NCBI RefSeq assembly: GCF_021130785.1
Contig: NC_060207.1
Coordinates: 7,716,501-7,780,500, forward strand
DNA length: 64,000 nucleotides
Direction: 5' to 3'
Origin: Homalodisca vitripennis
Lineage: Eukaryota; Arthropoda; Insecta; Hemiptera; Cicadellidae
The notes under the pieces are model-generated. The model ran no database searches, was not told where the DNA came from, and saw only the letters and a program-made list of their open reading frames with translations. Of the stretch, positions 35,801-42,262 are shown piece after piece (within the stretch, counting starts at the first letter, position 1; the number at the start of each line of letters is the position of its first letter). A program made the position numbers and the translations under genes.

Positions 35801-38345
35801 CGAGGGAATGGTTTTATGGAGGGGACGGTTGTACTTTAGGCAATATATAAAAGGGAAACGCCATAAGTACGGCATCAAACTGTACAGTTTGTGTGACCCC
35901 CATGGCCTAATACTTCGTTTTTTTTATGTATTGCGGAGTTTTAGATGATTACGGTGGTAAGGGGCATGCAGCCAATGTTGTATTGAAGCTGATGCAAGGG
36001 AAACTCAATTGTGGCCACAGTTTATTTATGGATAATTATTATAATAGTTTTACTCTTGCCTCAAGCCTGCTCCGTAGGAATACATATTGCACTGGAACTC
36101 TTCGGCTGGACAGAAAATACGTATCTCCTGAAGTCAAATCGGCAACCCTGAAAAAGGGTGAAACCATCACCCGCTACGCCGAAAGTGTTGTTGTCGCCAA
36201 ATGGAAAGACAAACGCGTTGTCTCTTACATATCCACTGAATTTGAAAATGACATGGTGATTTCAATTAATCGAGGTGGTTTGGAGAGACTAAAACCACTA
36301 CCAATTGTTCAATACAACCATTTTATGAAAGGCGTGGACCGCAGTGACCAAATGATGTCATATTATCCTTGCGAAAGGAAAACACTGCGGTGGTATAAAA
36401 AGATTTTTGTCCACGTAATTCAGATGATGTTAGTGAATGCACACTATCTCTATAACGAAGTTCGCACATCAAGTGGAGAAAACAAAATGCCATTGTAACG
36501 ACTTCCGTCTGGAGGTTATTGACAAGCTACTCCCGGACGTTCCCGAGCCTCCTCGACCTCTGAAGCGCCGCCGCGTCCCCCATGTACCCTCACGGATTAC
36601 AGAAAAAGTGGCTTGTGGAAAGAGAAGTAAACAAAAGAGGTGCAGAGTTTGCTATGCAAATGGCAGAAAGAAATACGTGATGTGGCAGTGTTTAGAATGT
36701 GATGGACAGCCTGGGTTGTGTGTCCCACATTGTTTTGACCAATTCCATGACTAATGAAGCGTACCTTGGGGAGGATGGTTGGGTTGTAAATAGTAGTTTT
36801 TAGTGTTTTTTATCAATATATTTTTAGTTATACTAAGTGATTTGTTCCCAGTATTATTATAAACAATCGTTAGTGGTCTGTTTTTCAAAAACAATAAGGA
36901 AAACGGTGCGCGCTTCGAAGAGAGACTGGCCCCAGGAGCGTGTGCGGTAGATCTACTGCACGTTTTCAAAATGGCGAAATTCGGCTCTTTTGGTGTTTGA
37001 TGACCTTTCTGTACCAACCCGTGTCACAACTAAATTGGTAAGTGAATACTAATAAAAAAAAAATTAGCCTCTAGCAACATACATTACTTAATTTTTAGCA
37101 GCGAACGTGTTAAAAACCAAGCTTCTACAGCATTCTCCACGTTCTCCATATAAACCAAAATTATTGGAACGACAACCTTAGACCCCGCTCTCTTGAATGT
37201 GCATACCCCTACCCTACTTGGAACAGCTTTTACCATGGAGCCCAATTCAAATTAGAAAGTTCCTCTGCCCCACCCTGCACCTTGTATCGTAACTCTTGAA
37301 ACAAAACAGAAAATATTGTTTGGCGACGTAACAGATCCTGCATTACCACTGGTGGCATAAGGTGCAATCTTACGTAACAGTCAGGCCTACTACTCAAAGG
37401 ATTAATATGCTGTCAAAATGATATTGTTTATAAATTTTGGGTACTTTTTAAAATGTACAAAAAGTTCTTTTGCTGATTTGTCATATTTTAGTTTGAGCTA
37501 GTCATTACGGCCATTTTTTGTTTTAAGATGTTGTCCAAATTGTTTTTGGTAATCTATTTTGCAGCAACAAAAATAAATTGTGACGTAGGCCAAATCTGAT
37601 ATGAAATTGAATTAAAATAAATATGTCCTATTGTTCCTACTACAGTAAAATGACATCTCCTTGAGCGTATAGATTTTTGAGTTAATTTTTGTTAAATTTC
37701 AAATTTTTAGAAAAATTGGACTTTTTCAAATTGAAAAGAACAAGAAATAAGCATTACTTCTTTCAAATTATTTAACAAAATTAAATTCTCTACTTTTTTT
37801 ACTTCATTAGTATGAAATTTAGACATTGTATGGTCCATTCTTACATTCTAAAAAGGAAATAAAATGTTAATAACATAAAAATTGTAAATAATAAACATAA
37901 ATTGCTAAAACAAAATACATTAGATTATTTAAATAATATATCTTTCAAATATACTTTGAACAACTAACTTAGATTGGCCTACTTTTTGTAACGGATGATC
38001 TGAAAATGTCTAGAACTGTTTTTTGAAGACAGAACACAAATGTAAACTATTTATAATTTGTATTATTAATATTTTACTATTGTTAATACAATAAGAATTC
38101 ATACATAAAAAATATTGTATATTAGTGAAAAATATGTTAGTTTAAATAACAACTGGCATAAGAATGTTTAAAACTAACATTCACTTACCTATCTCTTCAC
38201 CAGGACACAGTGATTTGACGAGTTCAATACATTCCTCAAACATGTGGAGTTTGCTAAGGAGCACAGCTTTCCTTTTAAGGAGTTTGGTCCTTGGAATATC
38301 ATTATCACCATGCTTCAGTGCTAAGTCTATATCTTTAATGGCCTC
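9181..38345 (-). CDS. Smyd4: SMYD4-like SET and MYND domain protein, ten exons, N-terminus missing
   Basis: Ten exons on the minus strand join in frame: 38345-38189, 32434-32266, 31049-30894, 30130-29896, 28322-28054, 26546-26473, 22916-22662, 21044-20898, 11213-11066, 9310-9181. All have GT-AG ends and compatible phases, 580 codons including stop. Domains in order of the partial protein: TPR (1-52), start of SET with VVAKTDI and FVEKPFA, MYND zinc finger split over two exons, SET core with NHSCDQN and GEEVFNCYG, post-SET CDCKEC, C-terminal TPR. This order with flanking TPRs is that of SMYD4, not of insect SmydA proteins. Family members are putative lysine methyltransferases acting in cytoplasm or nucleus; substrates here are unknown. 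Human SMYD4 is about 800 residues, so roughly 100 N-terminal residues lie in exon(s) I could not find between 38346 and TMEM9. Introns are packed with transposons and minisatellites. Confidence 0.85.
9635..9700 (+). other. Decayed retroelement tail resembling 48094-48150
   Basis: GACGATGGCATCTTTGATG then TTTAAAGGCCTCGTGTATAA and AATAAAATT. It aligns with GACGATAGCCTTGCTATCG then AAAGGCCTCATAAATAAAAA at 48099-48140. The upstream CTGAT box is lost here. It is probably an old copy of the same element 3' end. Confidence 0.45.
10025..10693 (+). mobile_element. Non-autonomous piggyBac-type element (669 bp)
   Basis: TTAA at 10021-10024 and 10694-10697. Terminal inverted repeats CCCTCTCCCGCTCGCA and TGCGAGTGGGAGAGGG (one mismatch). 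Inside, an ATG at 10253 opens MAGCSRTLRDSEIDLVISSD then CDDSSECSDVSEPCE, an acidic Ser/Asp/Glu peptide like the N-terminus of piggyBac-type transposases. It then frame-breaks. A short AT run lies at 10539-10559. The element sits in the last intron of the SMYD4-like gene. Confidence 0.8.
10752..10815 (+). mobile_element. Solo 3' tail of the Penelope-like family at 53600-56262
   Basis: GGTGTTACTGATTTTTTGTA, ATTGAACGATGGCAAATAT and AAAATCCTGTTTCCTTC match the sequence at 56191-56262 with few differences and end at the same point. No coding part remains. It lies 58 bp beyond the TTAA element. Confidence 0.65.
11066..11213 (-). CDS. Smyd4: SMYD4-like exon: C-terminal TPR
   Basis: 148 nt, acceptor GTTCTAG, donor AAAGG|GTAAAA. 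It reads GLHNEAVVLIEDCISSIEKQ, FGCNSVEVVSELQKLFDVVS, LVMADLTIK. The 'G..S.EV..EL.KL' phrase matches the SMYD4 C-terminal TPR ('GPSSVEVGHELFKLA' style). It is separated from the previous exon by a 9.7-kb intron containing the ~104-bp minisatellite. Confidence 0.8.
11214..11862. other. Intron sequence, nothing recognised
   Basis: AT-rich intron of the SMYD4-like gene, with a slightly GC-richer patch near 11500-11640. No open exon or repeat was identified. Confidence 0.4.
11863..11892. repeat. (AT)n microsatellite
   Basis: About 15 uninterrupted AT dinucleotides inside a SMYD4 intron. Confidence 0.95.
11930..12235 (-). pseudogene. Mariner/Tc1 transposase relic
   Basis: The complement of about 12060-12130 reads DLAPANFFLFPWLKK, the third catalytic-aspartate block of mariner-type transposases (usual form PDLAPADFFLFP.LK). 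The second-position Asp is replaced by Asn, and stops follow. No terminal repeats were found, so only a fragment remains. Confidence 0.6.
12733..13197 (+). other. Unassigned 154-codon open frame
   Basis: An ATG-started frame with a GC-richer composition than its surroundings, ending TAA. It is Cys- and Pro-containing (CGIPKW, CIPCRIKYKY, SCWWQGHSSC). Two minus-strand frames are also open over the same stretch, so coding strand is uncertain. I recognise no domain. It may be part of a mobile element inserted in the SMYD4 intron. Confidence 0.2.
13990..14392 (-). mobile_element. 5'-truncated non-LTR retrotransposon with 11-bp target duplication
   Basis: On the minus strand it encodes the C-terminal part of a LINE reverse transcriptase ORF: FENRILRKIYGP, then CRRLRWAGHVLRREEE, then GRRPRGRPKVRWWNQV, all typical of RTE/Jockey-like elements. 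The 3' tail (complement of 13990-14015) is a short (GTAAG/GAGTAA) repeat. The insertion is framed by the direct repeat GTGGTCTGATA at 13979-13989 and 14393-14403. At 403 bp it is a severely truncated copy. Confidence 0.82.
14830..15924. repeat. 26-bp inverted repeats flanking a LINE fragment
   Basis: TAAGAAGAATGCACCTTTTA continues to ACACTT at 14830-14855. Its exact inverse occupies 15899-15924. The enclosed 1 kb includes the LINE fragment at 15165-15850. It may be a TIR element into which a LINE inserted. Confidence 0.6.
15165..15850 (+). mobile_element. LINE fragment: C-terminus of reverse-transcriptase ORF and 3' tail
   Basis: An open frame from about 15165 to TAG at 15737-15739 encodes ESHLRYGIAVWGATTEDNLE, RVLLLQKRAIRILG, then KPSYTAAKMWNTLPLNLK and a final FRNLLKNWILDHPFYSLSEF. 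This is the C-terminal region of CR1/Jockey-like RTs and is related to the same region of the LINE at 58917-60310. A signal ATAAAG and a (TTGACTA)n tail end the element near 15850. The catalytic RT palm is missing. Confidence 0.8.
16058..16149. repeat. 46-bp tandem duplication
   Basis: CAAGGATGACATGGAGACTG starts at 16058 and again at 16104. The pair directly precedes the ~104-bp array. Confidence 0.85.
16150..18700. repeat. ~104-bp minisatellite array, about 24 copies
   Basis: The unit contains GAGATACAGTCTTATCCTGG, AGCAAGGCTACACGGAATGG and GGATATTACTTTAAACATA. Copies vary mainly by single-base insertions or deletions in homopolymers, with few substitutions. Two subtypes alternate: GTCGTTAGG with CATAGAT, and GTCTTTAGG with CATACAT. 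It lies in the 9.7-kb SMYD4 intron. Confidence 0.93.
18701..19555. other. Intron sequence, nothing recognised
   Basis: AT-rich SMYD4 intron DNA between the minisatellite and a palindrome cluster. No open frame of interest. Confidence 0.4.
19556..19775. repeat. Cluster of TGGCCAC...GTGGCC palindromes
   Basis: TGGCCACAACGGTGGCCA and TGGCCACAATGGTGGCCA occur in two direct copies of a roughly 45-bp unit (19560-19630). They are followed by GGCCACACCTAGTGGCC and GGCCATCACGTGTGGCC, each preceded by CGTCAGGCC or TGTCAGGCC. It may be the palindromic part of a non-autonomous transposon, but no ends were found. Confidence 0.6.
19776..20897. other. Intron sequence, nothing recognised
   Basis: AT-rich SMYD4 intron DNA. 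A short run of CATAC/CATAC-CAAAC pentamers occurs near 20528-20560. No exon seen. Confidence 0.4.
20898..21044 (-). CDS. Smyd4: SMYD4-like exon: C-terminal TPR
   Basis: 147 nt, acceptor CTGTCCCAACAG, donor TTGG|GTTAGT. It reads QKFLEDGNKADALRYFEESV, KLGSKCLYKHNKDLRTYKDS, LARVLIEL. The helix-turn-helix pattern (A..YFE.S...., A..L...G) is a tetratricopeptide repeat and aligns with the C-terminal TPR region of SMYD4. Confidence 0.8.
21831..22587. mobile_element. TIR element of about 750 bp, ends not precise
   Basis: The left arm (about 21831-21925: AAATCTGTTTGC..ACTCTTACT.GCTACA..AGAGC) is an imperfect inverse of the right arm (about 22489-22587). The interior has C-rich runs (about 22104-22116 and 22456-22468) and no coding capacity. 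Target duplication could not be defined. It lies in the intron between SMYD4 exons at 20898-21044 and 22662-22916. Confidence 0.55.
22662..22916 (-). CDS. Smyd4: SMYD4-like exon: post-SET zinc cluster
   Basis: 255 nt, acceptor CTGTTATACAG. It reads GPHYTRMNRDERQKMLQNQY, FFTCDCKECSKSDECDS, then a Cys-rich segment (CNYCTGPVMPDKASCSDC) and LANMALSAQEVFHAG. GPH..RM..ERQ..L..QYFF.C.C..C is diagnostic of SMYD4/SMYD family post-SET. I place the donor at GCAG|GTGATA (22662): this gives the phase needed by the next exon. The stronger-looking GC|GTAAGA 15 bp further on would break the frame. Confidence 0.85.
23060..23206 (-). other. Exon-like orphan ORF at the edge of the 109-bp array
   Basis: On the minus strand an acceptor-like TATTTCAG is followed by an open frame: ATNKEYQKAMSFISYHSI, TDNKPYRTWQQEVGAMIRQM, PELF, stop, then AATAAATGAC. 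It is not part of SMYD4, because the flanking exons join directly across it. The array repeat unit starts within it. Probably a transposon remnant; family unknown to me. Confidence 0.3.
23174..25994. repeat. ~109-bp minisatellite array, about 26 copies
   Basis: GTTGGTGGCTAC recurs every 109-110 bp. The unit continues with GGTGAATGGTTGAAATCC, TTTGGAATGTCGGAGAATG and GGATCAGAACCATGCTA. Internal copies are almost identical (CGCCTGAACTG subtype). Outer copies on both sides carry CATCTGAACTA, and the rightmost lack AAGGT. On the SMYD4 sense strand every unit has a CAG|TTCAG acceptor-like site. Confidence 0.95.
25995..26472. other. Intron sequence, nothing recognised
   Basis: AT-rich DNA between the minisatellite and the SET exon at 26473-26546. 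No feature seen. Confidence 0.4.
26473..26546 (-). CDS. Smyd4: SMYD4-like exon: SET C-terminal motif GEEVFNCYG
   Basis: 74 nt, acceptor AAATTTGTTGCAG, donor TTATG|GTAATA. It encodes FINEHLIVRAIRPIKAGEEV then FNCY(G). The 'I..GEE(I/V)..(C/N)YG' signature is the second conserved SET motif, with the catalytic-site tyrosine. The exon is isolated between a 1.5-kb intron on its 5' side and the 109-bp minisatellite intron on its 3' side. Confidence 0.85.
26547..28053. other. Intron with possible transposon scraps
   Basis: A short plus-strand open piece at about 26850-26906 (MPTLCLAYGCVVEG, then donor-like GACAG|GTAATT) resembles the start of a THAP-type zinc finger but is too short to assign. At 27070, ACGAGGCGTAATTTTTAAGT resembles a mariner terminus. 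Nothing else supported. Confidence 0.3.
28054..28322 (-). CDS. Smyd4: SMYD4-like exon: SET core with NHSC motif
   Basis: 269 nt, acceptor TTGTCTCCTAG, donor AATAG|GTAAAT. It starts TAALLTLYLEQYTSYFKDN and contains a Cys/His-rich helical stretch (GCRILRHIAQLICNGHA). It ends at the invariant SET motif SASMMNHSCDQNIS, which contributes to the S-adenosylmethionine pocket. Phases fit both neighbours. Confidence 0.87.
28512..29855 (-). mobile_element. Nearly intact mariner element (1344 bp)
   Basis: Perfect 27-bp terminal inverted repeats beginning CGAGGGGTATCCAAAAAGTA, flanked by TA at 28510-28511 and 29856-29857. The element encodes one transposase on the minus strand, interrupted by a single nonsense codon. 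It sits in a SMYD4 intron, 40 bp beyond the donor of the MYND exon, in the same orientation as the gene. Identical repeats and the almost clean ORF imply recent arrival. Confidence 0.93.
28611..29693 (-). pseudogene. Mariner transposase with one premature TGA
   Basis: Start METPLHSAASCEVRSVIRFL at complement of 29691-29693; the frame runs 360 residues to 28611 if one TGA (29442-29444) is ignored. Helix-turn-helix N-terminal region (AVEIHRQLCQVYGEHVMS, WRAMFLEGRENVHDDERSGR). Catalytic DD34D residues are all present: TGDETWIHH, LIQDNARPH and YSPDLAPSDFHLF. The TGA probably arose from CGA (Arg) by CpG decay, since the family has a basic residue in this linker. Length fits the 340-360 residue family. 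Confidence 0.88.
29896..30130 (-). CDS. Smyd4: SMYD4-like exon: second half of MYND and following helices
   Basis: 235 nt from acceptor TTTTGTTACAG to donor GCAATT|GTAAGT. It encodes CEVCTRAQFCSIDCQTAAW, then the WSLYHQWEC zinc ligands, then GLRVALLADSSDRYKQVLEL. With the upstream exon this completes a MYND C2..C2..C2..HC ligand set. Three further copies of the acceptor and zinc-finger part (exon starts 30273, 30416, 30559) lie upstream in a 143-bp tandem array. Only the 30130 acceptor joins to the rest of the exon without a stop codon. A mariner element begins 40 bp downstream of the donor. Confidence 0.85.
29990..30600 (-). repeat. 143-bp tandem quadruplication of the MYND exon acceptor region
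   Basis: Four copies of a 143-bp unit, with splice-acceptor/exon starts at exactly 30130, 30273, 30416 and 30559. Each copy has TTTTGTTACAG followed by CxVCTxxQFCSIDCQ and the WSLYHQWEC zinc ligands. Copies 2-4 run from GIA into ATA ATG TAG, so they end in a stop. Because 143 is not divisible by three, read-through also changes frame at each unit. The copies differ by only a few substitutions, so the expansion is young. Confidence 0.9.
30894..31049 (-). CDS. Smyd4: SMYD4-like exon: SET N-lobe and first half of MYND
   Basis: 156 nt, acceptor TTTATTTCAG, donor TACC|GTAAGT. It reads SERKGRHVVAKTDIDMSDVI, then FVEKPFALVVLPDQYQQ and HCHHCCKKTVAFIP. GRHVVA..DI and VEKPFA are the SET N-lobe signature of SMYD proteins. 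HCHHC supplies the first pair of MYND zinc ligands; the remaining ligands lie in the next exon (29896-30130). Confidence 0.85.
31050..32265. other. Intron sequence with a 58-bp tandem duplication
   Basis: AT-rich SMYD4 intron. Two copies of a 58-bp unit (ATTCAGGTTATAATCAGAGA...) occupy 31778-31893, differing at one base. No exon seen. Confidence 0.6.
32266..32434 (-). CDS. Smyd4: SMYD4-like exon: linker before SET
   Basis: 169 nt between acceptor AATTTGTAG and donor CTCAA|GTAAGT. Only one frame is open: TQENSDLKNAYENALKKSES, then a lysine-rich stretch and FPCASSCVML. The end corresponds to the conserved 'P-A-S-S' lead-in to the SET N-lobe in SMYD4. Low complexity and charged, as in other SMYD4 linkers. 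Confidence 0.75.
32435..34175. other. Intron sequence, nothing recognised
   Basis: AT-rich SMYD4 intron. A lone TACAGGGTGCAGCAG at about 34011 resembles a Tc1-like terminus. No exon or coding remnant was seen. Confidence 0.4.
34176..34620 (-). mobile_element. Internally deleted mariner relic
   Basis: The left edge TA|TGAGTTGTGTTCAATAAGTG matches the terminus of the mariner at 48493. The minus strand at about 34375-34560 encodes SVNGVNNDAKLLKRIITGDE, TWVYKY, then SPRPKKARQMMSNVKVM, the first catalytic-Asp region of a mariner transposase. The parts carrying the second and third Asp, and the other terminus, are missing. Confidence 0.72.
34846..37109 (+). mobile_element. Full-length piggyBac element (2264 bp)
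   Basis: Flanked by TTAA at 34842-34845 and 37110-37113, with inverted ends CACGTTC / GAACGTG. Subterminal copies of TGCGGTAGATCTACTGCAC, centred on the palindrome GTAGATCTAC, lie at 34861-34879 (left) and 36943-36961 (right). A shorter one lies near 34905-34922. One transposase frame, broken twice, occupies 35124-36754. It is inserted in a SMYD4 intron, opposite in orientation to the gene. Confidence 0.92.
35124..36754 (+). pseudogene. piggyBac transposase with two frameshifts
   Basis: Three overlapping frames form one protein. Frame 1 (35124-~35925): acidic N-terminus (DSDYEDDPGVPGYAPDLDDE) and the start of the catalytic domain with first Asp in LCIDEGMVLWRGR. Frame 2 (~35926-~36490): second Asp in LFMDNYYNS, third in MKGVDRSDQMM. 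Frame 3 (to 36754): basic linker and a Cys-rich C-terminal domain (RCRVCYANGRKKYVMWQCLE, CDGQPGLCVPHCFDQ). All catalytic Asp residues and the zinc ligands are intact. The first break is in a run of eight T at 35918-35925, the second near 36480-36497. Small indels could be real decay or consensus errors. Similar to PGBD4-type proteins in layout. Confidence 0.9.
37114..38188. other. Intron sequence, nothing recognised
   Basis: AT-rich SMYD4 intron DNA right of the piggyBac. A slightly GC-richer patch at 37170-37390 has no clear ORF. Confidence 0.4.
38189..38345 (-). CDS. Smyd4: SMYD4-like exon: N-terminal TPR
   Basis: 157 nt between acceptor TATCTATTGCAG and donor ATAG|GTAAGT. It begins EAIKDIDLALKHGDNDIP and continues through KAVLLSKLHMFEECIELV to CPGEEI. 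This aligns in pattern with the second N-terminal TPR of SMYD4 (CLKDI... KAECLVALGRL in the human protein). Entry phase is 0, exit leaves one base. The preceding exon should end just before a TPR helix. Confidence 0.8.
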
Positions 38346-39724
38346 CTGCAATAGATATACTAAAGTATAATTTGTTTTAACAAGTAATTCAACTCATAAT
38401 TCTGATTAAATTACTGAATTACTGAGTTTCCACAGAAGAACAACAACAAGCAATAAAGAACAGAAAGAATAGAAGATTGCAATAACAACACTGACCAATG
38501 TCAAAATAATAGTTACAAAATAAACTCTCCTTGAAGAAAATGGTTCAACTGCATTAAAGGTGTGCACTACCACTCTAGTGAACGCTGATGCAAGGGTTTT
38601 GAATCTGCATCATTGTAGGCTCATTTTTGAGCTAGTACAAACATATTGATGTCATTTTACTAACTAAATGTTTGTATACGCACCTACATTTTTGAAATTT
38701 AAATTTTGATTCACTCAAGCTGCACATTAAGTGTAAAATTTTTAAATTAAGTGTATTTTCAACGTTTTATCTAATTTACACACAAAATTTTATTAAAAAA
38801 TTAAATATATACAGGCATAGATTTGAAAGGGACAGTAAAGAAATAGCTACATAAATCCGTAACAGTCCAAAATGTACAGTGAGAGTGTCACTTAATGTAA
38901 TGTTTATATGGCTACAAGTGGTCTATTATGGGTCAAAGAATTGATATACTAGTACTAATGTCGTAAGCGTAAAGCTGGAAATGGTTTGTTAAAAAGTTCT
39001 GAAGTGAAGGTACAATTAGGCAGACATTAAAGGTCTGTAAGCGCTATTCAACGCTCTGTCAGGTGGTGCGCAACGTGGCTACAGCAGAAAATAGTCGCCA
39101 ACTCTCCCACCACTACATGGTGGATATTTCCCCCTAACCTACTTTCGCTAGGTTATAGCATGTGGCTTTTTATTTGGTGTGTCACTTGTGTTTACAAGTT
39201 TGATATAGTTACAAAATGCCAAATCCAAGACTAACAAAGAACGACCGCCTGCCATTGAGTGCAAAGAGGATAAGAAACCATGGCCAATATCTAAGACCCT
39301 TGCATAAAGAACAACAGGAAGAATAACATCAGGTAACAGAAAGGGTTTTTTTTTAAGAAAGTCACTAAAATCATTTATGTTGTGAAATATACATTACTTA
39401 ATTTATTTTAATTATTATTTTTTAATCTTGATGTGCTTAAAGTATTAAACTTAAGAGTGTGGCTACTGCCTAGTGTAGTAAACATTAGATAGTTAATATA
39501 CATCAGAATAGCAAACAGCCAAATAATGATAATTCTCTACAAGCAAAATATTAAATTTATAAAAATGTGAGTGTGAGGTTTAGTCATAATGAACTATTCT
39601 ATTGAAACTTATTAAAACAACTATAAAAATTCATTGTTGTATGACAAGGTTGATCCAGGGACATTATTTTACTAACAAAAACGTAACTCACTACACTAGC
39701 TAATGCTCATTCTTAATATTGATT
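38346..39724. other. Upstream flank of SMYD4 exons; missing N-terminal exon expected in this region or beyond
   Basis: I looked on the minus strand for a TPR-encoding exon (ANRS-type motif) ending in phase 0 and did not find one. A plus-strand ATG at 39216 opens 36 codons (MPNPRLTKNDRLPLSAKRIR) ending in TAA near a donor-like CAG|GTAAC at 39332; it is too short to assign. Confidence 0.3.
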
Positions 39725-39728
39725 TTAA

Positions 39729-40588
39729 CACGTTCGCTACCAACCGGCACATATATGTGCCGGTAGGTCCATCAAAATAGACTACCATTGTATGAGTTGG
39801 GCACTTCTCACAGACCAGCTAAAAGTAGTGTGGTCATTACCGTAGCCCAAGAGTACAACATTGTTCAAATCAATTTATATATCATTTTATAGCCTTAGGC
39901 AAACGTATAACTGGATTCCACATCCTTTTTTTACGTTGTATAAATTTTGGCTATTGGCACATATATGAGCCGGTCGGTCTGTAGCAAATAATTAGGCTTA
40001 GGCTTAACATCAAATATAACCATTTTCTAGTTGCAAATCAAGTAAAAATTGCCATAACTGTGTTAGGCTACATTGGAAAAATAATAAAAACGAGTGTTGA
40101 CATGGTAGTTATGTGTATTGTACAAACTAAAACAAGATCTTTGGATAAACACTTTGGAAATAGCAGAATATGTTATAAAAAAATCACACAAATTTCTCTT
40201 ATTTATAAACTTCATTTACGTAATGAGCTTCATTTTTATCTTTGACATAAAACGGTTAGGAACTAAAAATGTCTTAGTTAACACACATTTTTTTCTAGTT
40301 TTTCACTTGTGTCAACTGCACCAAGGAAGAAATTGTGAACATACCGAGAGACCAAGTGGCACAAATATGTGCCAGACATCCCTGTAGACTGATATGAAAG
40401 AATGAAGTCGAAAGAATAGACCGATCGTTACCACAGCCTTTTATTTAATAAGACTACACTGGCACAAATATGTGCCGTCGGTCCACTGGAACTGTACCGA
40501 GCTGCACAAATATGTGCCATCGGTCTATGAGAATGAACCAGCCGGTCCATATTAATGAACAAGTTTTTACATTTCGGTAGCGAACGTC
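39729..40588. mobile_element. TTAA-bounded element with repeated GGCACA palindromes (860 bp)
   Basis: TTAA at 39725-39728 and 40589-40592; inverted ends CACGTTCGCTACC and GGTAGCGAACGT. The interior carries five related palindromes: CCGGCACATATATGTGCCGG (39744-39763, perfect), GGCACATATATGAGCCGG (39956-39973), TGGCACAAATATGTGCCA (40357-40374), and variants at about 40461 and 40503. The end sequence is like that of the piggyBac at 37109 (GCGAACGTG). No transposase remnant recognised. Confidence 0.8.
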
Positions 40589-40752
40589 TTAAACGTTTCT
40601 ATCATGTTTTATAATGAAACTTATGAGTGGTGTAGACTACATTTCATAATCATCAAACAACACTAACAGTCTAGAAAACAATAAAGGTTTCAATCCTCTC
40701 AAAGGTTTTATTTTGTAACAAGTTGAATAGCATGCACCATTTTTTATTCCAG

Positions 40753-40869
40753 TTTGGAAGCTTCCAATGATTGCCAACCAGAAGTGCATCGCAGCACTCC
40801 TAAGGAAGGTGAACCCTCGTTATGTGTAGAAACTTCCAATGAAGACACAATGGATAACACTACTTGCAG
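40753..40869 (+). other. Exon-like open segment of unknown origin
   Basis: 117 nt between acceptor TTTTTTATTCCAG and donor CTTGCAG|GTTATG, open in one frame (LEASNDCQPEVHRSTPKEGE, PSLCVETSNEDTMDNTTC). Composition is coding-like, but no partner exon was found and no family recognised. Confidence 0.2.
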
Positions 40870-42099
40870 GTTATGGATACTTCACGTCTATTTTTACATG
40901 TCATGATCTTTTTTCTGTCCATACCTTAAACTTTATTAATTTCTAATATCTATTAGATAGATTAACAATCTAAGTCCTATCTTGAATTAATACAAAATTG
41001 AAGAAAGGTGTTAGAGACGTTTCATTCATTTTGTACCTAATCCAGTACATAAACAAGGAAATGTGTGGGTTAACATTATGTAACAAAGAGTTAATAAAAT
41101 TATGTTGGTTCGGTTGATAAAATTAGAATTATTTAACTTTTCTATGGTTTTTGTAACAATTCCTACCTTGCCCAGTTTTTTTCACGTATTCCAGATCAAT
41201 AGACACCCTGACTTGACATGACTGGAATGATCAAGTTTCTGTCGGTTTTCAAATATTTCACTAAACCGCATTTCTAACAGCAATAAAATATACATTTTAC
41301 TAATACGTTTTATAGCATAATCATATAAGGATGTTGTACCAAAGAGTAAGTACAGTTCAACACTGATTTAGCCCAATTCCACACTACATGTGGCCCGGGT
41401 GCGTTGTTACAAGCAGTACGTCACGACTGCATTTCCTTTCAGCAAATGTCTAAGATGCTCAGTAGTCCCGATACTGCAATTTCTGGCCTGTAGTACATTG
41501 CAGTCTAAAGAAATCTAAAACATGTACTGTAATAAAACGTGGAAGTGTCATGTAATGCTATTCACATCTAATATTTGAGGGAAATCATTCCCACAGTTTA
41601 ATTTTCGTTTTAATATTTTATGTATCATGTTTTGCCAAAAATTATACAACAGTATTTTATATATTTTAAATGGTAGTTACCATGTGTATCTTTGTGTCCA
41701 TTTACTGTAGTGTATAGGGACAGACCAATGTGAATAACAATTTTAATAAGCATAGAATGTAGCTCGGGTAAAGTAGCTGAAGAGTGAAAGACGTACTAGC
41801 CTTGGGTGCACCTGGCTCGGGTTCCCCGCTGCGCAAATGTCGGTGGCTCGGGAAGTTCCGATTCCTTCCACACCAACTACTTACTCATTGCCTTACCTAC
41901 AACTGATTTGCCACCACTCTGTGGATTTTTGAATCATTGTACTGCGATTTCTGGCCTGGGGTAGAGCGCACTCTTAACACTACAATTTGGATATCTGCAG
42001 ACTAAATTACGCTGCTCATTGTTATTCTTACAAAGCTTAGTTCTTTTAGTTCATAAACATGGTTTGTCTAATATCTATGACAATTTATAGTATAGTATT
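40870..42099. other. Intergenic DNA, nothing recognised
   Basis: Contains two GC-richer patches (41390-41500 and 41800-41970) that share the phrase ATTTCTGGCCTG. No ORF or terminal repeat could be defined. Confidence 0.3.
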
Positions 42100-42200
42100 C
42101 CCCACCCCCCCCCCCCCCCACCCCCCCCCCCCCCCACCCCCCCCCCCCCCCACCCCCCCCCCCCCCCACCCCCCCCCCCCCCCACCCCCCCCCCCCCCCA
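42100..42200. repeat. Perfect 16-bp minisatellite (C15A)n
   Basis: Single A residues at 42104, 42120, 42136, 42152, 42168, 42184 and 42200 interrupt otherwise pure C: a strict 16-bp period over about 100 bp. The C strand could form i-motifs and the G strand quadruplexes. Confidence 0.97.
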
Positions 42201-42262
42201 CAGAACACAAACATAGTTATTTACAGTAGCAAATCTGTATAACCCATAATGTGTAAATACTA

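Noticed and set aside
39216..39332. Short ORF MPNPRLTKNDRLPLSAKRIR as a first exon joined to 40753-40869
   Set aside because: A stop codon precedes the donor-like site in that frame, and the other frames also close, so the two cannot be joined.
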